Shown one piece after another: positions 1-8,318 of a stretch of 64,000 nt of DNA. Within the stretch, counting starts at the first letter, position 1. Each line of letters opens with the position of its first letter. A program made the position numbers and the translations under genes. The notes below the pieces were generated by a model. That model worked only from the letters and a program-made list of their open reading frames with translations, did not search any database and was not told the DNA's origin. Source of the DNA: Acidobacteriota bacterium (GTDB lineage: Bacteria; Acidobacteriota; Blastocatellia; Pyrinomonadales; Pyrinomonadaceae); the NCBI GenBank assembly GCA_016715115.1, contig JADKBM010000011.1, positions 1,116,001 through 1,180,000 of the forward strand. Reading direction: 5' to 3'.

Positions 1-832
1 AACGGAGAATGTCCTTGCCGACCAAGTGATGCGCCGACGGCCAGAATTTCTCGAATCCCGAACGCGCGTCGTTGCCCCAGCCGAGTGCGGTGACGTAGTT
101 GGAAAGCGCGTCGAGCCAGACGTACATCACGTGATTGTCGTCGCCGGGAACGGGAACGCCCCAGCTTACGGCTTTCTTTTCGCGCGAGACGGCGAGATCC
201 TGAAGACCCTGACGGATGAAGGCCGCGACCTCATTTCGCCGCGCTTCGGGACGCAGGCGTTGCGGCTCGTTCTCAATGATCTTCAACAGCTCTTCGTCGT
301 AGTCGGAAAGCCTGAAAAAGTAGCTTTCTTCCGAAACGCGGTCAAGCGGCCGTTCGTGGACCAGACAAACCGGAACTTCCGAGCCTTCGACCAATTTATA
401 ATCCGTTTCGGTCTTGAACTCGGCGCACGGCGCGCAGAACCAACCTTCGTAAAAGCCTTTGTAGATCGTGTCGTTGCCCTTCGGCGTCTTGTTGGCGGCG
501 ATCTTCAACCAAAACTTCTGCGCCGCTTCGTAATGAAACGGTTCGGTCGTGCGCATAAAGATGTCGTAGCCGTCGAGTCCGAAGTCCGCGAACATCCGCT
601 TCAGTTCGCCCGAAATGTAATCGACCTGCTGCAGCGGCGTCCGGCCGGCCCTTTCTCCGGCACGTTGAATGTTGACGCCGTGTTCGTCCGTCCCGGTCAG
701 AAAGAAAGTCTCGAATCCACGCTGGCGTTTGTGCCGAACGACGGCATCCGCGACGATCGTCGTGTAGAGATGACCGAGATGCGGCAACGAGTTCGCATAA
801 TAGATCGGAGTTGTGATGTAAAAGGTCTTCAT
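1..832 (-). CDS. metG: Methionyl-tRNA synthetase, N-terminal 277 residues (cut by window start)
   Basis: The enzyme attaches methionine to tRNA-Met in the cytoplasm. Reading the minus strand from the ATG at 832 gives MKTFYITTPIYYANS, then the class I HIGH-type signature HLGH at residues 18-21 and TGTDEHG near residue 47, both typical of MetG. A GWFCAPCAEF segment matches the Cys-containing connective insertion of the family. The frame stays open to the window edge, so the anticodon-binding part lies outside. It is the last visible gene of a minus-strand run (sirtuin, larC, methyltransferase, folE, M28 peptidase), separated from the peptidase by a tandem-repeat block. The family assignment is secure. 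Confidence 0.95.
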   Translation of the reverse strand, partial: MKTFYITTPIYYANSLPHLGHLYTTIVADAVVRHKRQRGFETFFLTGTDEHGVNIQRAGERAGRTPLQQVDYISGELKRMFADFGLDGYDIFMRTTEPFHYEAAQKFWLKIAANKTPKGNDTIYKGFYEGWFCAPCAEFKTETDYKLVEGSEVPVCLVHERPLDRVSEESYFFRLSDYDEELLKIIENEPQRLRPEARRNEVAAFIRQGLQDLAVSREKKAVSWGVPVPGDDNHVMYVWLDALSNYVTALGWGNDARSGFEKFWPSAHHLVGKDILR

Positions 833-844
833 CCGGTTAGATCA

Positions 845-1046
845 GTGCAGTGCAGAGTGCAACCCAGTGCAAAGTGCAGAGTGCAACCCAGTGCAAAGTG
901 CAGAGTGCAACCCAGTGCAAAGTGCAGAGTGCACTTTGCTTTATCCACTCTCCACGCTCCACTCTCCACTCTCCACTATGCACTATGCACTATGCACTAT
1001 GCACTGTGCACTGTGCAGCACTTTGCACTTTGCAGCACTATGCACT
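845..1046. repeat. Tandem short-repeat block between metG and the M28 peptidase
   Basis: The first half is about three copies of a 24-nt unit built from agtgcaaccc and agtgcaaagtgcag. The second half is made of ccactct and cactatg words (ctccactctcc, then four actatgc copies, then actgtgc). Nothing here looks like a gene. Open frames across it exist only because the unit length is a multiple of three. Confidence 0.85.
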
Positions 1047-1053
1047 GAGCACA

Positions 1054-2709
1054 CTACTTCCTGTTCGGCTGCGCGCGGGCGAACTCGTCGTCCTTGTTGT
1101 AGCGCGGCAGTTTCTTCATATTCGAAATTTCCAGCGCGATGGCGAACGTCACGTCAAGCGACTGGATCATACCGTCGTAACGCCAATCGTCGCTGAACTC
1201 ATCCGACGGCTGATGGTAGTTGTTCTTGTTGAACTCCTCGAAGAACTTCTTCCCGAAATCTTTCGGCTTTCCGACATACTCGTCGCCGTCCTGGATGCTG
1301 AGCGCCGGAACTCCCTTCTTTGCGAACGGAAAATGGTCCGAGCGGAAGAAAAAGCCCTGTTCCGGGTAGGCATCCGGAAGGAAACTCAAGTTTCTGGATT
1401 TGAGGACCTTCTGAACGATCTCCCAAAGATTCGAACGCTCCGCGCCGAGCGCGCCGTAATCCTTCGTCAGGCCGAGAATGTTGCCTCCGTCGATATTGAC
1501 GTTCGCGGCCGTCCGGTCGAGCGGATAGACGGGATTTCGTGAGTACCATTCAGCGCCGAGCAGTCCCTGCTCTTCGGCGGTCGTGAAGAGAAACACCTGC
1601 GAACGCTTCGGCTGTTCTTTTTTCGGCAATTTGGTCAGCGCTTCCGCGACCGCCAGCACTTGCGCGCAGCCCGTCGAATTATCGAGCGCGCCGTTGTAGA
1701 TCGCATCGCCTTTCGCATTCGGCTCGCCAATGCCGAGGTGGTCCCAGTGCGCGGTGTAAACGACATACTCGTTCTTCAGTTGATTGTCGCTCCCTTCGTA
1801 AAAACCGACGACGTTATTCGACTCGAGCCGCTTGATCTCGCTCTTGAGATTCAAATTCGCGCGAAGGCCGAGACTGACGGGCTTGAACTTGCGGTCTTTC
1901 GCCTTTTCCCGAAGATCGTCGAGGTTCAGATTTGCCTGCGAGAATACGCGCTTCGCGGTGTCGTTCGTCATCCAGGATTTGAACTGCAAAAACGGCGTTT
2001 TGTCCTGCGGCGTGCGCGCCACCTCGTAGCGCCAGTTGCCGTTCGAGGTGCGAACGACGTTCCAACCGTAGCCGGCGGATTCGGTCGTGTGGATCAAGAT
2101 CGCGCCGACGGCCCCGCGCCGGGCAGCTTCTTCAAACTTGTACGTCCAGCGCCCATAATATGTCAGCGCCTTTCCGCCGAAGAGGTTCGGTTCCTTGTCG
2201 TTGGCCGGCGGATCGTTGACCAGCATCACCAGGATCTTTCCGCGGTAGTCCGAGTCGTCGCCTTTGAAGTCGTTCCACTTCTGTTCCGGCGCGTCAACGC
2301 CATAACCGACGAAGACGAGTTCCGCATCGGCGTTCACGTAGTCGGTTTGCGCGCCGGTCGTCGCGACGAAATCGTCGCCGAAATTGTAATCGAACGTCGC
2401 GTTTCGGTTCGAAACACGAAGTTTCGTTTCGCGGCTGGCCTTCGCCGCAACCAACGAGACCGGCTGGAAATACGATCCGTTGTTGCCGGGTTTGATGCCG
2501 ATTCGTTCGAGTTCGAGAGCGAGGAACTTCGCCGCCAATTCGCCGGTTCTGGATCCCGGCGCGCGTCCCTCGAACCCGTCGTCCGACAGGAACTTCACGA
2601 TATCCTTCAACTTCTTCTCGTTGAAGAGTCCCTTGTAGTCACCTTTTTGCGCGAAAACAAAAATGGAATTAAGTGTAATCAGCAAAACAAATGCAATAAA
2701 TCTTTTCAT
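1054..2709 (-). CDS. Secreted M28-family metallopeptidase with PA domain
   Basis: A predicted zinc aminopeptidase exported from the cytoplasm. Residues 1-20 form a signal peptide (MKRFIAFVLLITLNSIFVFA, then Q). Residues of about 95-270 match a protease-associated insert domain. The M28 catalytic core follows, with the expected two-zinc ligands: H321 in AHWDHLG, D343 in GALDNS, the Glu pair 379-380 in TTAEEQG, D407 in NIDGG and a late His in YHQPSDEF. The length of 551 aa is normal for PA-containing M28 enzymes. The ATG at 2709 is supported by the signal peptide. It lies downstream of folE on the same strand but 214 bp away, so it may have its own promoter. The substrate is unknown; released peptides or amino acids are likely. 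Confidence 0.9.
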   Translation of the reverse strand: MKRFIAFVLLITLNSIFVFAQKGDYKGLFNEKKLKDIVKFLSDDGFEGRAPGSRTGELAAKFLALELERIGIKPGNNGSYFQPVSLVAAKASRETKLRVSNRNATFDYNFGDDFVATTGAQTDYVNADAELVFVGYGVDAPEQKWNDFKGDDSDYRGKILVMLVNDPPANDKEPNLFGGKALTYYGRWTYKFEEAARRGAVGAILIHTTESAGYGWNVVRTSNGNWRYEVARTPQDKTPFLQFKSWMTNDTAKRVFSQANLNLDDLREKAKDRKFKPVSLGLRANLNLKSEIKRLESNNVVGFYEGSDNQLKNEYVVYTAHWDHLGIGEPNAKGDAIYNGALDNSTGCAQVLAVAEALTKLPKKEQPKRSQVFLFTTAEEQGLLGAEWYSRNPVYPLDRTAANVNIDGGNILGLTKDYGALGAERSNLWEIVQKVLKSRNLSFLPDAYPEQGFFFRSDHFPFAKKGVPALSIQDGDEYVGKPKDFGKKFFEEFNKNNYHQPSDEFSDDWRYDGMIQSLDVTFAIALEISNMKKLPRYNKDDEFARAQPNRK

Positions 2710-2923
2710 ACTTTATTCACCACTCCAATGTCTTTGGATGTCCAATGCAAGTCGCTCACGGGCTTTTCCGTTGCCGGTGCGTTCAATGTGCCCGAAGTCC
2801 CGGACTTTGGCCTGCGCGAGGCGCCTCGTGCAGAAAACCTTTTCGAAGAGCCCGCCGGCAGCGCTGACTCGTCGGCCGCCGCTTGCGCAATCGCAAATCA
2901 CAAATCGCAAATCGCAAATCCTG
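2710..2923. other. Intergenic spacer with caaatcg-type repeats
   Basis: No gene is supported here. Near 2886-2922 there are four tandem words of the form gcaaatc/acaaatc. They belong to the same AT-rich repeat family found between atpD and atpC and inside the RNase P RNA gene. A frame on the minus strand has no recognisable start or family. Confidence 0.5.
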
Positions 2924-3520
2924 TCACCCTTTAATGAGTGCCATCGCCTCCGCGCGCGTCCGCGGGTCGCGCCGGAAACCGCCGAGAACCGCCGACGTGA
3001 TCGTCTTTGCTCCCGGTTTCTTTACGCCGCGGAGCGTCATACACGTATGCTCCGCCTCGATCACGACCATCACGCCGAGCGGATCCAGCGCCTCGAAAAG
3101 CGTTTTCGCGATCTGCTGGGTCAGACGTTCCTGAACCTGGAGCCGTCGCGCGAAGATCTCGGCGAGCCGCGCGAGTTTTGAAAGCCCGACGATCCGTCCG
3201 CCCTTCGGAATGTAAGCGATATGGCATTTGCCGACGAACGGCGCCAAATGGTGCTCGCAAACCGAGGCGATCGAGATATCCTTGACGATCACCATCTCAT
3301 CGTGCGAATCGCCCGGCAGCGCGACGATATGGTCCCTTGCGTCTTCCCACATTCCTTCGGTCAGTTCGGCATAGAACTGCGCGACGCGTTCGGGGGTTTT
3401 TTGCAATCCGTCGCGATCCGCGTCCTCGCCCATTCCTTCGAGCATCAGCCGTACGCCGCGCGCGATCTTTTCGAGGTCTATCTTTCTAACGTTTTCAGCC
3501 AATTTTCCCTCTTTAGCCAC
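2924..3520 (-). CDS. folE: GTP cyclohydrolase I
   Basis: Converts GTP to 7,8-dihydroneopterin triphosphate, the first step of folate/pterin synthesis. The family signatures are present: the zinc-site stretch SVCEHHLAPF with Cys and His ligands, GGRIVGLSKLAR, RLQVQERLTQQIA and EAEHTCMTLRG with the second zinc Cys. The protein ends in the usual MALIKG-like tail. I place the start at a GTG (3520), 9 nt after the methyltransferase stop. This gives 198 aa, close to the family norm, and a first helix KIDLEKIARGVRLML. A TTG at 3571 would add 17 unconserved residues and overlap the upstream gene. It is co-directional and tightly packed with the upstream genes, so it is probably in one transcript with them. 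Confidence 0.95.
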   Translation of the reverse strand: MAKEGKLAENVRKIDLEKIARGVRLMLEGMGEDADRDGLQKTPERVAQFYAELTEGMWEDARDHIVALPGDSHDEMVIVKDISIASVCEHHLAPFVGKCHIAYIPKGGRIVGLSKLARLAEIFARRLQVQERLTQQIAKTLFEALDPLGVMVVIEAEHTCMTLRGVKKPGAKTITSAVLGGFRRDPRTRAEAMALIKG

Positions 3521-3528
3521 AGAATAAT

Positions 3529-4221
3529 CTAATTCGTTTTGATCGCCGTAACGGACTTTACGAGTCCCCAAAAACGCTCGGACCTCAGTTCCGCATCCGG
3601 AAAGTACGCCGCCAACTCACGCGGGCTGAGCAACGCGAAATCCGGGATCGTGCGTTTGATCCAAAACCTGTTCGTCAGCTTCAAAACGGGCAAAAGCAAT
3701 CGTCGGGGCAGTTGACCGGCAAACGGAAGCCACGAATGACTCTCGATCGGAAAACTCCGCGCCGGTGTCTGAACGAAGTAGCCTTTGCCGACCCGTCTGA
3801 TCTCGTCGGCGAAACGCTTCTGAGCGCCAACCGCAATTTCGTCAAAGCGGCGCGCGTCCCGGACCTCCCAAACTTCCGTCTTTTCCACGGTCACGTGCTC
3901 GATCACGGATGAGCAAAACACGATGTCAAAGAATCCGTCGTCAAACGGTATCAACGACTGCTCACCGAGGATCACCGGGACGAAACCATAGCGATCCGCT
4001 CCCCTCAAGACCGCCTCATTGTCGATATCGGCGATATAGATATTCGACGGTTCGTAACTCAATCCGTCAAGAACGGAACTTATATTATCGCCGGATTCCG
4101 ACCCTAGGTCGAGTATCTTCGTATCCGGTCCGATCCGAAAGGTCTCGCGAAACCATCGCGCACGCCGCATTCGCGCTTTCCTTGAAAGGCCGAGAATAGT
4201 CTTCGGGACACTAAAATTCAT
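3529..4221 (-). CDS. Class I SAM-dependent methyltransferase
   Basis: A 230-aa soluble protein with the glycine-rich SAM-binding motif ILDLGSESGDN near residue 37. Motif II/III-like segments are IYIADID and FDIVFCSSVIEHV; the last is typical of Methyltransf_11 proteins. The basic N-terminus (SRKARMRRARWFRETF) and the C-terminus (LLPVLKLTNRFW) carry no membrane segment. The substrate cannot be read from the sequence. The start overlaps the larC end by 11 bp, which suggests translational coupling. The related methyltransferase at 33610 shares the same fold and a similar SSxxEH motif. Confidence 0.8.
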   Translation of the reverse strand: MNFSVPKTILGLSRKARMRRARWFRETFRIGPDTKILDLGSESGDNISSVLDGLSYEPSNIYIADIDNEAVLRGADRYGFVPVILGEQSLIPFDDGFFDIVFCSSVIEHVTVEKTEVWEVRDARRFDEIAVGAQKRFADEIRRVGKGYFVQTPARSFPIESHSWLPFAGQLPRRLLLPVLKLTNRFWIKRTIPDFALLSPRELAAYFPDAELRSERFWGLVKSVTAIKTN

Positions 4222-5395
4222 TTTCGGCTAGGAATCTTCGAATGTCTTCGGCGACTTCGGCCTCGATCACCAACAGCGGTTGACAGGCAGACGCCGCAAA
4301 TTCTCTGAGCTGATCATATTCAGGCTTCGCACTTACCACTTGCTCTTTGTATTTTGCGACCTTGACATCGATTTCTCCAAACCGCGTTCCGATCCGATGG
4401 AGGGTTCGCGCGAGGCAATCGCGCTCGACCTCGTTGATACGGACGCCGAGCGTCGTTGTCTCGGTGTACAGCAGCTCAAGCATTTCGTCTTTCCTGCCGG
4501 AATCGCTGAGGATCGTGATCTGGGTCGCCGGCCGATTTTTCTTCATCTGGATCGGAGTAAACCAGCAGTCGAGCGCGCCGGCGGCGAACGCTTTCTCCAT
4601 CACGTAGCCGAGAGTCTGCGCCGTGATGTCGTCAAGATTTGTCTCGATCACGAGCAGTTTGGGGCTTCGCGAAACTGCTTCCGACCGTCCCAGAATCAGC
4701 CGCAAGGCATTCGGAAAACGATCATATTCACGGGTTCCGGCACCGTACGCCGTTTTTTCGATCGTCATCTCCGGAATTGCCCCGAACTCGTCGCAAACCG
4801 TCGCGATGATGGCGGCGCCGGTCGGCGTCATCAGTTCGCCGGCAATTTCAGTCGAATAGACGGGAGCGTTTCGGAGGAGTTCCGCGACCGCCGGCGGCGG
4901 AACCGGGAATTTCCCGTGCGCCATCGTCACGAAGCCGCTGCCGACGTGGATCTTCGAACAGACGAAGCGTTCGACGCCGAGCATCTCGAATCCGATGCAC
5001 GCGCCGACGATGTCGACGATCGCGTCAAGCGCGCCGACCTCGTGGAAATGGACCTTTTCGACATCAATGCCATGGACCGCCGCTTCCGCTTCGGCCAATT
5101 TTCGAAAGATCGCGACGGCGCGCGACCTGACCGCTTCCGAAAGGTCCGATTCGGAAATTATCTTTTCGATCTGGTGCAAATGCCGGTGCGTTTTTTCATC
5201 CGGAATCCGGACGCTCGCGTGGATCGCCGAAATCCCGGATTTGTCCCGCGTTTCAAACTCGATCGTGAATTCCGGCAAATCGAGCTTCGCCAACTCGGCG
5301 CGGAGTGCGTCCGCCCGCACGCCGAGCGCGACAAGCGCGCCCAGGATCATATTCCCGCTCGCGCCGGCAAAGCAATCGAAATAGAGTGTCTTCAT
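4211..5395 (-). CDS. larC: Nickel-pincer cofactor biosynthesis protein LarC
   Basis: LarC inserts nickel into the pyridinium-bisthiocarboxylate mononucleotide to make the nickel-pincer cofactor of lactate racemase and related enzymes. The diagnostic N-terminus YFDCFAGASGNMILGAL is present, followed by the His-rich region KTHRHLHQI and VHFHEVGALDAIVDIVG. The C-terminal half contains TNLDDITAQTLGYVMEKAF and WFTPIQMKKNRPATQI. The single 394-aa frame corresponds to an uninterrupted LarC1-LarC2 fusion, with no programmed frameshift as in Lactiplantibacillus. It starts 4 bp after the sirtuin gene. No larB, larE or larA is in the window, so the partner genes must be elsewhere or absent. Confidence 0.93.
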   Translation of the reverse strand: MKTLYFDCFAGASGNMILGALVALGVRADALRAELAKLDLPEFTIEFETRDKSGISAIHASVRIPDEKTHRHLHQIEKIISESDLSEAVRSRAVAIFRKLAEAEAAVHGIDVEKVHFHEVGALDAIVDIVGACIGFEMLGVERFVCSKIHVGSGFVTMAHGKFPVPPPAVAELLRNAPVYSTEIAGELMTPTGAAIIATVCDEFGAIPEMTIEKTAYGAGTREYDRFPNALRLILGRSEAVSRSPKLLVIETNLDDITAQTLGYVMEKAFAAGALDCWFTPIQMKKNRPATQITILSDSGRKDEMLELLYTETTTLGVRINEVERDCLARTLHRIGTRFGEIDVKVAKYKEQVVSAKPEYDQLREFAASACQPLLVIEAEVAEDIRRFLAENEF

Positions 5396-5399
5396 AATT

Positions 5400-6119
5400 C
5401 TAGAGCAACGGCAGAAACTCTCCGGCCCGCGCGCGGACCGTGATGTTGCAGACGTCCGACATCGGCGTCTCTTCGGGGTTGACCTCGACCAGAAAGGCGC
5501 CGTGCCGCTTCGCGATCTCGGCGAGCCCGGCCGCGGGATAAACGAGCGCCGACGTGCCGACGATCAAGAACAGATCGCACTCGCGTGCTTTCCGTTCCGC
5601 CGTCGCGAACGCTTCCATCGGGAGCATCTCGCCGAACAGCACGACGTCGGGACGAACTTTCGATCCGCAACCGTCGCAATCGTCGGGCGAATGCGGCACG
5701 ACCCCCGTGATGTCGAATTTCTTGCCGCAACGTGTGCAGACCGCACGGTGTATATTGCCGTGAAGTTCGATCACCTTTCGCGATCCGGCCGCGGCGTGGA
5801 GGCCGTCGATATTCTGCGTCACAAGCGTAAAATCGACAAATCTCTCGTCCCAGCCGGCAAGCGCGAAATGCGCCGGATTCGGTTTGCAATCCCGCAAAAC
5901 GCCGCGCCTATAGTCAAACCATTCCCAGACCTCTGAAAGATTCTCGCGGACCATTCGCGCCGAGGAAATCTGATCGAACGGCATTCCCTTCCAAACCGCG
6001 GAGTTCCCGCCGCCGCGAAATGTCGGAACGCCGGACTCGGCCGAGATCCCGGCGCCGGTCAAAACCACGACCGACCGCGCATTTTCGATCGCCGAAATCA
6101 ACGTCTGCGGAACTTTCAC
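5400..6119 (-). CDS. cobB: NAD-dependent protein deacylase, sirtuin
   Basis: Removes acyl groups from lysines using NAD. The sequence shows the NAD-binding GAGISAESGVPTFRG, the TQNIDGLH motif, the catalytic His in ELHGN, and the zinc site made of CTRCGKK and CDGCGSK. Further NAD contacts include GTSALVYPAA and VEVNPE. I choose the GTG at 6119 (first residues MKVPQTLISAIEN), which gives 239 aa, the usual bacterial length. A longer frame to 6248 adds 43 residues that match no sirtuin and run into degenerate phage-gene sequence. It is the probable first gene of the minus-strand run leading to larC. Confidence is high for function and moderate for the start. Confidence 0.9.
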   Translation of the reverse strand: MKVPQTLISAIENARSVVVLTGAGISAESGVPTFRGGGNSAVWKGMPFDQISSARMVRENLSEVWEWFDYRRGVLRDCKPNPAHFALAGWDERFVDFTLVTQNIDGLHAAAGSRKVIELHGNIHRAVCTRCGKKFDITGVVPHSPDDCDGCGSKVRPDVVLFGEMLPMEAFATAERKARECDLFLIVGTSALVYPAAGLAEIAKRHGAFLVEVNPEETPMSDVCNITVRARAGEFLPLL

Positions 6120-6397
6120 GATACCAGCAAGTCTAATTGGCAGAGCGACAAACGTCAAAGTTTCCGCGCACGATGGTTGCGGCTGCCTCATTCGACGTCC
6201 CCAACCATCGTTGCAACTTCTTGAGCAAGCGGCGCGGAAAAAATCCAAAATCGACGTTGAACATCTTCCGGAACGTTCGTCGAATGGTTCAGAGCATCAA
6301 CGTGCCGACCGTCGCCGACTTCATCTTGCTTCAGCGCCTTCCGAGACCTGACGTCGCCGACAAGATCCGAATCGCGTAGCGTTGCGCTGAAATTAGA

Positions 6398-6476
6398 CGT
6401 GGGTTTCAACCCACGCGATCTCGTTGATTCGTATCTCGTCGCGTCAGCGACGGCTGAGTCAAGCGTCGCTGACGCG
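6398..6476. repeat. Two small perfect palindromes inside the insertion
   Basis: The first is cgtgggtttcaacccacg at 6398-6415. The second pairs cgcgtcagcgacg (6440-6452) with cgtcgctgacgcg (6464-6476), a 13-bp stem with an 11-nt loop. Both look like REP-type hairpins; no gene is associated. Confidence 0.7.
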
Positions 6477-6575
6477 CGGAGCCCACACATCTGGGATTGC
6501 GAATTTTGGATTTTGGATTTTCGGAGATCACCGATGGTCCCGATCGAAACTCGCAGTTTCGACCAATCGCAAATC

Positions 6576-6803
6576 GGGAGCTTTGAAAAACCGGGTTCAA
6601 GGAAAACTATCGTCGTTCTCTCCCGGATAAACACAGATAGACGGGATACAGCGGATTCGAAAGTCGTGTTCATTCGCATACTAACAACTATCAGATATCC
6701 GCCATCAACTACTCCGAAATCACTGTCTTCCGAATCGATGAGATTGATAACCGTGCAGGAAACAGCTCGGGAAGCGCGGTCCGGCAGGTTTTTCAAAGCT
6801 CCC
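6576..6803. mobile_element. MITE-like element with 17-bp perfect terminal inverted repeats
   Basis: GGGAGCTTTGAAAAACC at 6576-6592 is repeated as its exact reverse complement at 6787-6803, bounding 228 bp with no gene. The same 16-nt core sits at the left edge of the IS element (38494) and a variant sits at its right edge (39735-39750). The shared ends and short non-coding interior fit a non-autonomous element, but no target-site duplication is evident. Confidence 0.5.
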
Positions 6804-6864
6804 GAATCTGGGATTCCGGATTCTGGAATTTCAATGGTTCCAGACTGGAAATCCCGAATCGCGT

Positions 6865-6973
6865 CGAGTCGGTACCATCTGCGGTAGCGGATGGTTGGTT
6901 GCGGCACTCGCGGACCGCAGTATTGATACCAACCTATCTTCAACCATCCGCTACCGCAGATGGTACCGACTCG
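6865..6973. repeat. 33-bp perfect inverted repeat (large hairpin)
   Basis: Arms at 6865-6897 (starting cgagtcggtaccatctgcgg) and 6941-6973 are exact reverse complements separated by 43 nt. The inner spacer pairs further (ggttggt with accaacc). It is much longer than an intrinsic terminator and has no T-run, so it resembles a mobile palindrome inserted in the dead phage gene. Confidence 0.75.
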
Positions 6974-7199
6974 TCCCGACCCCGCATACAAAGAACCCGT
7001 GGGTTTATCAAAGCTCTCAAATTGCAAATCGAGAATCCGCGAATCCAAAATCCAAAATCGCCCAGTCCTTCTCGAAGGCCTTCAGTACCGCGTCCGAAAG
7101 AAACTTGAATCTGATCTCGGCTTCGTCGGTTTTGTGGTCTTTATGCAAAATGCTCATCGGATTTCGACTCCGATGAGCAGGTTACTTGATGCACTTCTA

Positions 7200-7420
7200 T
7201 TATTGTTAGTCGCGTCGCGTGAGGCTACGACCACGGAACGGAACATCGACCCCAGACCCAATCTTTTCGGTCTCTGATGGCCGACGTCGTCCCACCAAAT
7301 CTCTAATCCGCGGATCGCATCGGCGTACCTTCTAGGCCACAGACGCACGGACAATTCGCCGGTTCGTATTCCTCGCCGTTTTCGAGGTAGCCGTAGTCGT
7401 CCGAAGTTAAACTTCATTGG
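7200..7420 (-). pseudogene. Degenerate Rhs tip remnant
   Basis: On the minus strand, one frame reads DDYGYLENGEEYEPANC and continues to GTPMRSAD before a stop, then RFGGTTSAI. The GTPMRSAD part matches the ITPMRSADYAFGTTVQAE segment of the tip remnant at 8319-8597, and a 23-nt DNA word (7302-7324 and 8551-8573) is identical. There is no start, and stops break the frame. I read it as the most decayed member of the Rhs tip series; which protein it came from is uncertain. Confidence 0.4.
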
Positions 7421-7499
7421 GGCTGATCACAACTTGGCATTAGAATTATCACGGAGCCGTCTGTCAGTCTATTCTTATCTGGGCTACACCCATTGTTGG

Positions 7500-7730
7500 T
7501 CATCGATCTGGAGGTTTTGAATTAGCACGTTTGCCTGATTCATGTTCAAGCCTATCTAAAATCGATGAAAAGAAGATCAAGAGGAGCAACATCGCAACGA
7601 TTCTACCGAGGTCGAACTCGCCCTTGGTTGCAAAATCGTAAATAGGTATCACGATTCCCAGAACAAGACCTAAATGCCAATACTTATACTTAGAGTGTCT
7701 CATAAAAAACAAAAAGCATTGGCAGAACAC
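7500..7730 (-). CDS. Small membrane protein, candidate immunity protein
   Basis: A 76-aa protein with two hydrophobic segments (LGLVLGIVIPIYDFA and IVAMLLLLIFFSSIL) and a basic tail. It starts (GTG at 7730, or ATG at 7703) directly after the stop of the Rhs tip remnant at 7734. This is the position that immunity genes hold in the better-preserved cassettes nearby. No family is recognised. The start codon is uncertain because neither candidate has a strong ribosome-binding site. Confidence 0.45.
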   Translation of the reverse strand: MFCQCFLFFMRHSKYKYWHLGLVLGIVIPIYDFATKGEFDLGRIVAMLLLLIFFSSILDRLEHESGKRANSKPPDR

Positions 7731-7733
7731 CTT

Positions 7734-8030
7734 TTAGAGTACGAATTGAACAGATTCCCTCGAGCAACGGGTAGAATAAAAACGGTCAAAGTATCCACCG
7801 GATCTCCCGTTGGATACTCTAGAATTCAGAATTGGCGCGCGCGTCAACATCTCAAGTCTTCTCGCTTGAGATGGTGGCGCTTCCGAGTCTGAGATTGACC
7901 TTGGGCCACGCTTGCAGCCGATGCCAGCGCCCAGATCCGGCACCGTGCAATTCGGGTCTTCTTTTCCGATCAACGGACATCCTTGCGCAATTGAATCCAG
8001 GTCACGAAACACGAAAATGCAAAAAACAAT
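7734..8030 (-). pseudogene. Rhs tip remnant without core
   Basis: An open minus-strand frame ending at 7734 reads GKEDPNCTVPDLGAGIG and continues through a Ser/Arg-rich tail. It has no start codon of its own and overlaps the upstream membrane-protein gene. Its place between two putative immunity genes suggests the 3' end of a former Rhs tip. The assignment rests on position, not on a recognised domain. Confidence 0.35.
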
Positions 8031-8221
8031 GAGCCGGCAGCAAAAAACAGATACCATCCGCTCGTTTCACCAGTTCTCCAGTCCATTAGTGCTGAACCCG
8101 CCGTCAGAAGCAAGACGATCCCAAGAAGCAGAAAGATCGCAGGATTGCGTCTCGCGATCGGGATGACACGATCCGGACGAATGAACACGAATCCTAAGAA
8201 TCTCGTAATAACCGACATCAT
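7970..8221 (-). CDS. Small two-TM membrane protein, candidate immunity protein
   Basis: An 83-aa protein with hydrophobic stretches IFLLLGIVLLLTAGSAL and WYLFFAAGSLFFAFSCF, followed by a charged tail (QLRKDVR). The ATG at 8221 is preceded by a clear GGAGG ribosome-binding site (GGAGGTAGCTTGA then ATG), so it is probably a real expressed gene. It lies just downstream of the glycine-rich tip remnant that ends at 8319. No named family is recognised; immunity against a membrane-active tip is an inference from position. Confidence 0.55.
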   Translation of the reverse strand: MMSVITRFLGFVFIRPDRVIPIARRNPAIFLLLGIVLLLTAGSALMDWRTGETSGWYLFFAAGSLFFAFSCFVTWIQLRKDVR

Positions 8222-8318
8222 TCAAGCTACCTCCATATGAACGCCCAATGCTGTCCAGAGACTCGCGTTGGACTGCTTTCAAAGTTACAGATGTTTCTTA
8301 TCGCAATTTCCCGTCGCC

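Larger units (their letters stand above)
6260..7157 (-). pseudogene. Broken copy of the S78 prohead protease gene, interrupted by a ~670-bp insertion
   Basis: The first ~33 codons, downward from the ATG at 7157 (MSILHKDHKTDEAEI...), closely match the intact copy starting at 11065. The match stops near 7057 (LKAFEKDW). It resumes near 6385 with LRDSDLVGDV and NHSTNVPEDV, which corresponds to residues 45-81 of the intact protein, and ends near 6260. The intervening ~670 bp are not phage-protease sequence and hold several palindromes, so the reading frame is destroyed. Homology to the intact copy on both sides of the insert shows directly that this is an insertion and not a random match. The gene ends abruptly and lacks residues corresponding to the catalytic Ser. 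Confidence 0.75.

Noticed and set aside
26..1542. Long plus-strand frames over the metG and repeat regions
   Set aside because: They are antisense to metG and the M28 peptidase and extend through the repeat block only because its unit length is a multiple of three; no domain resemblance.
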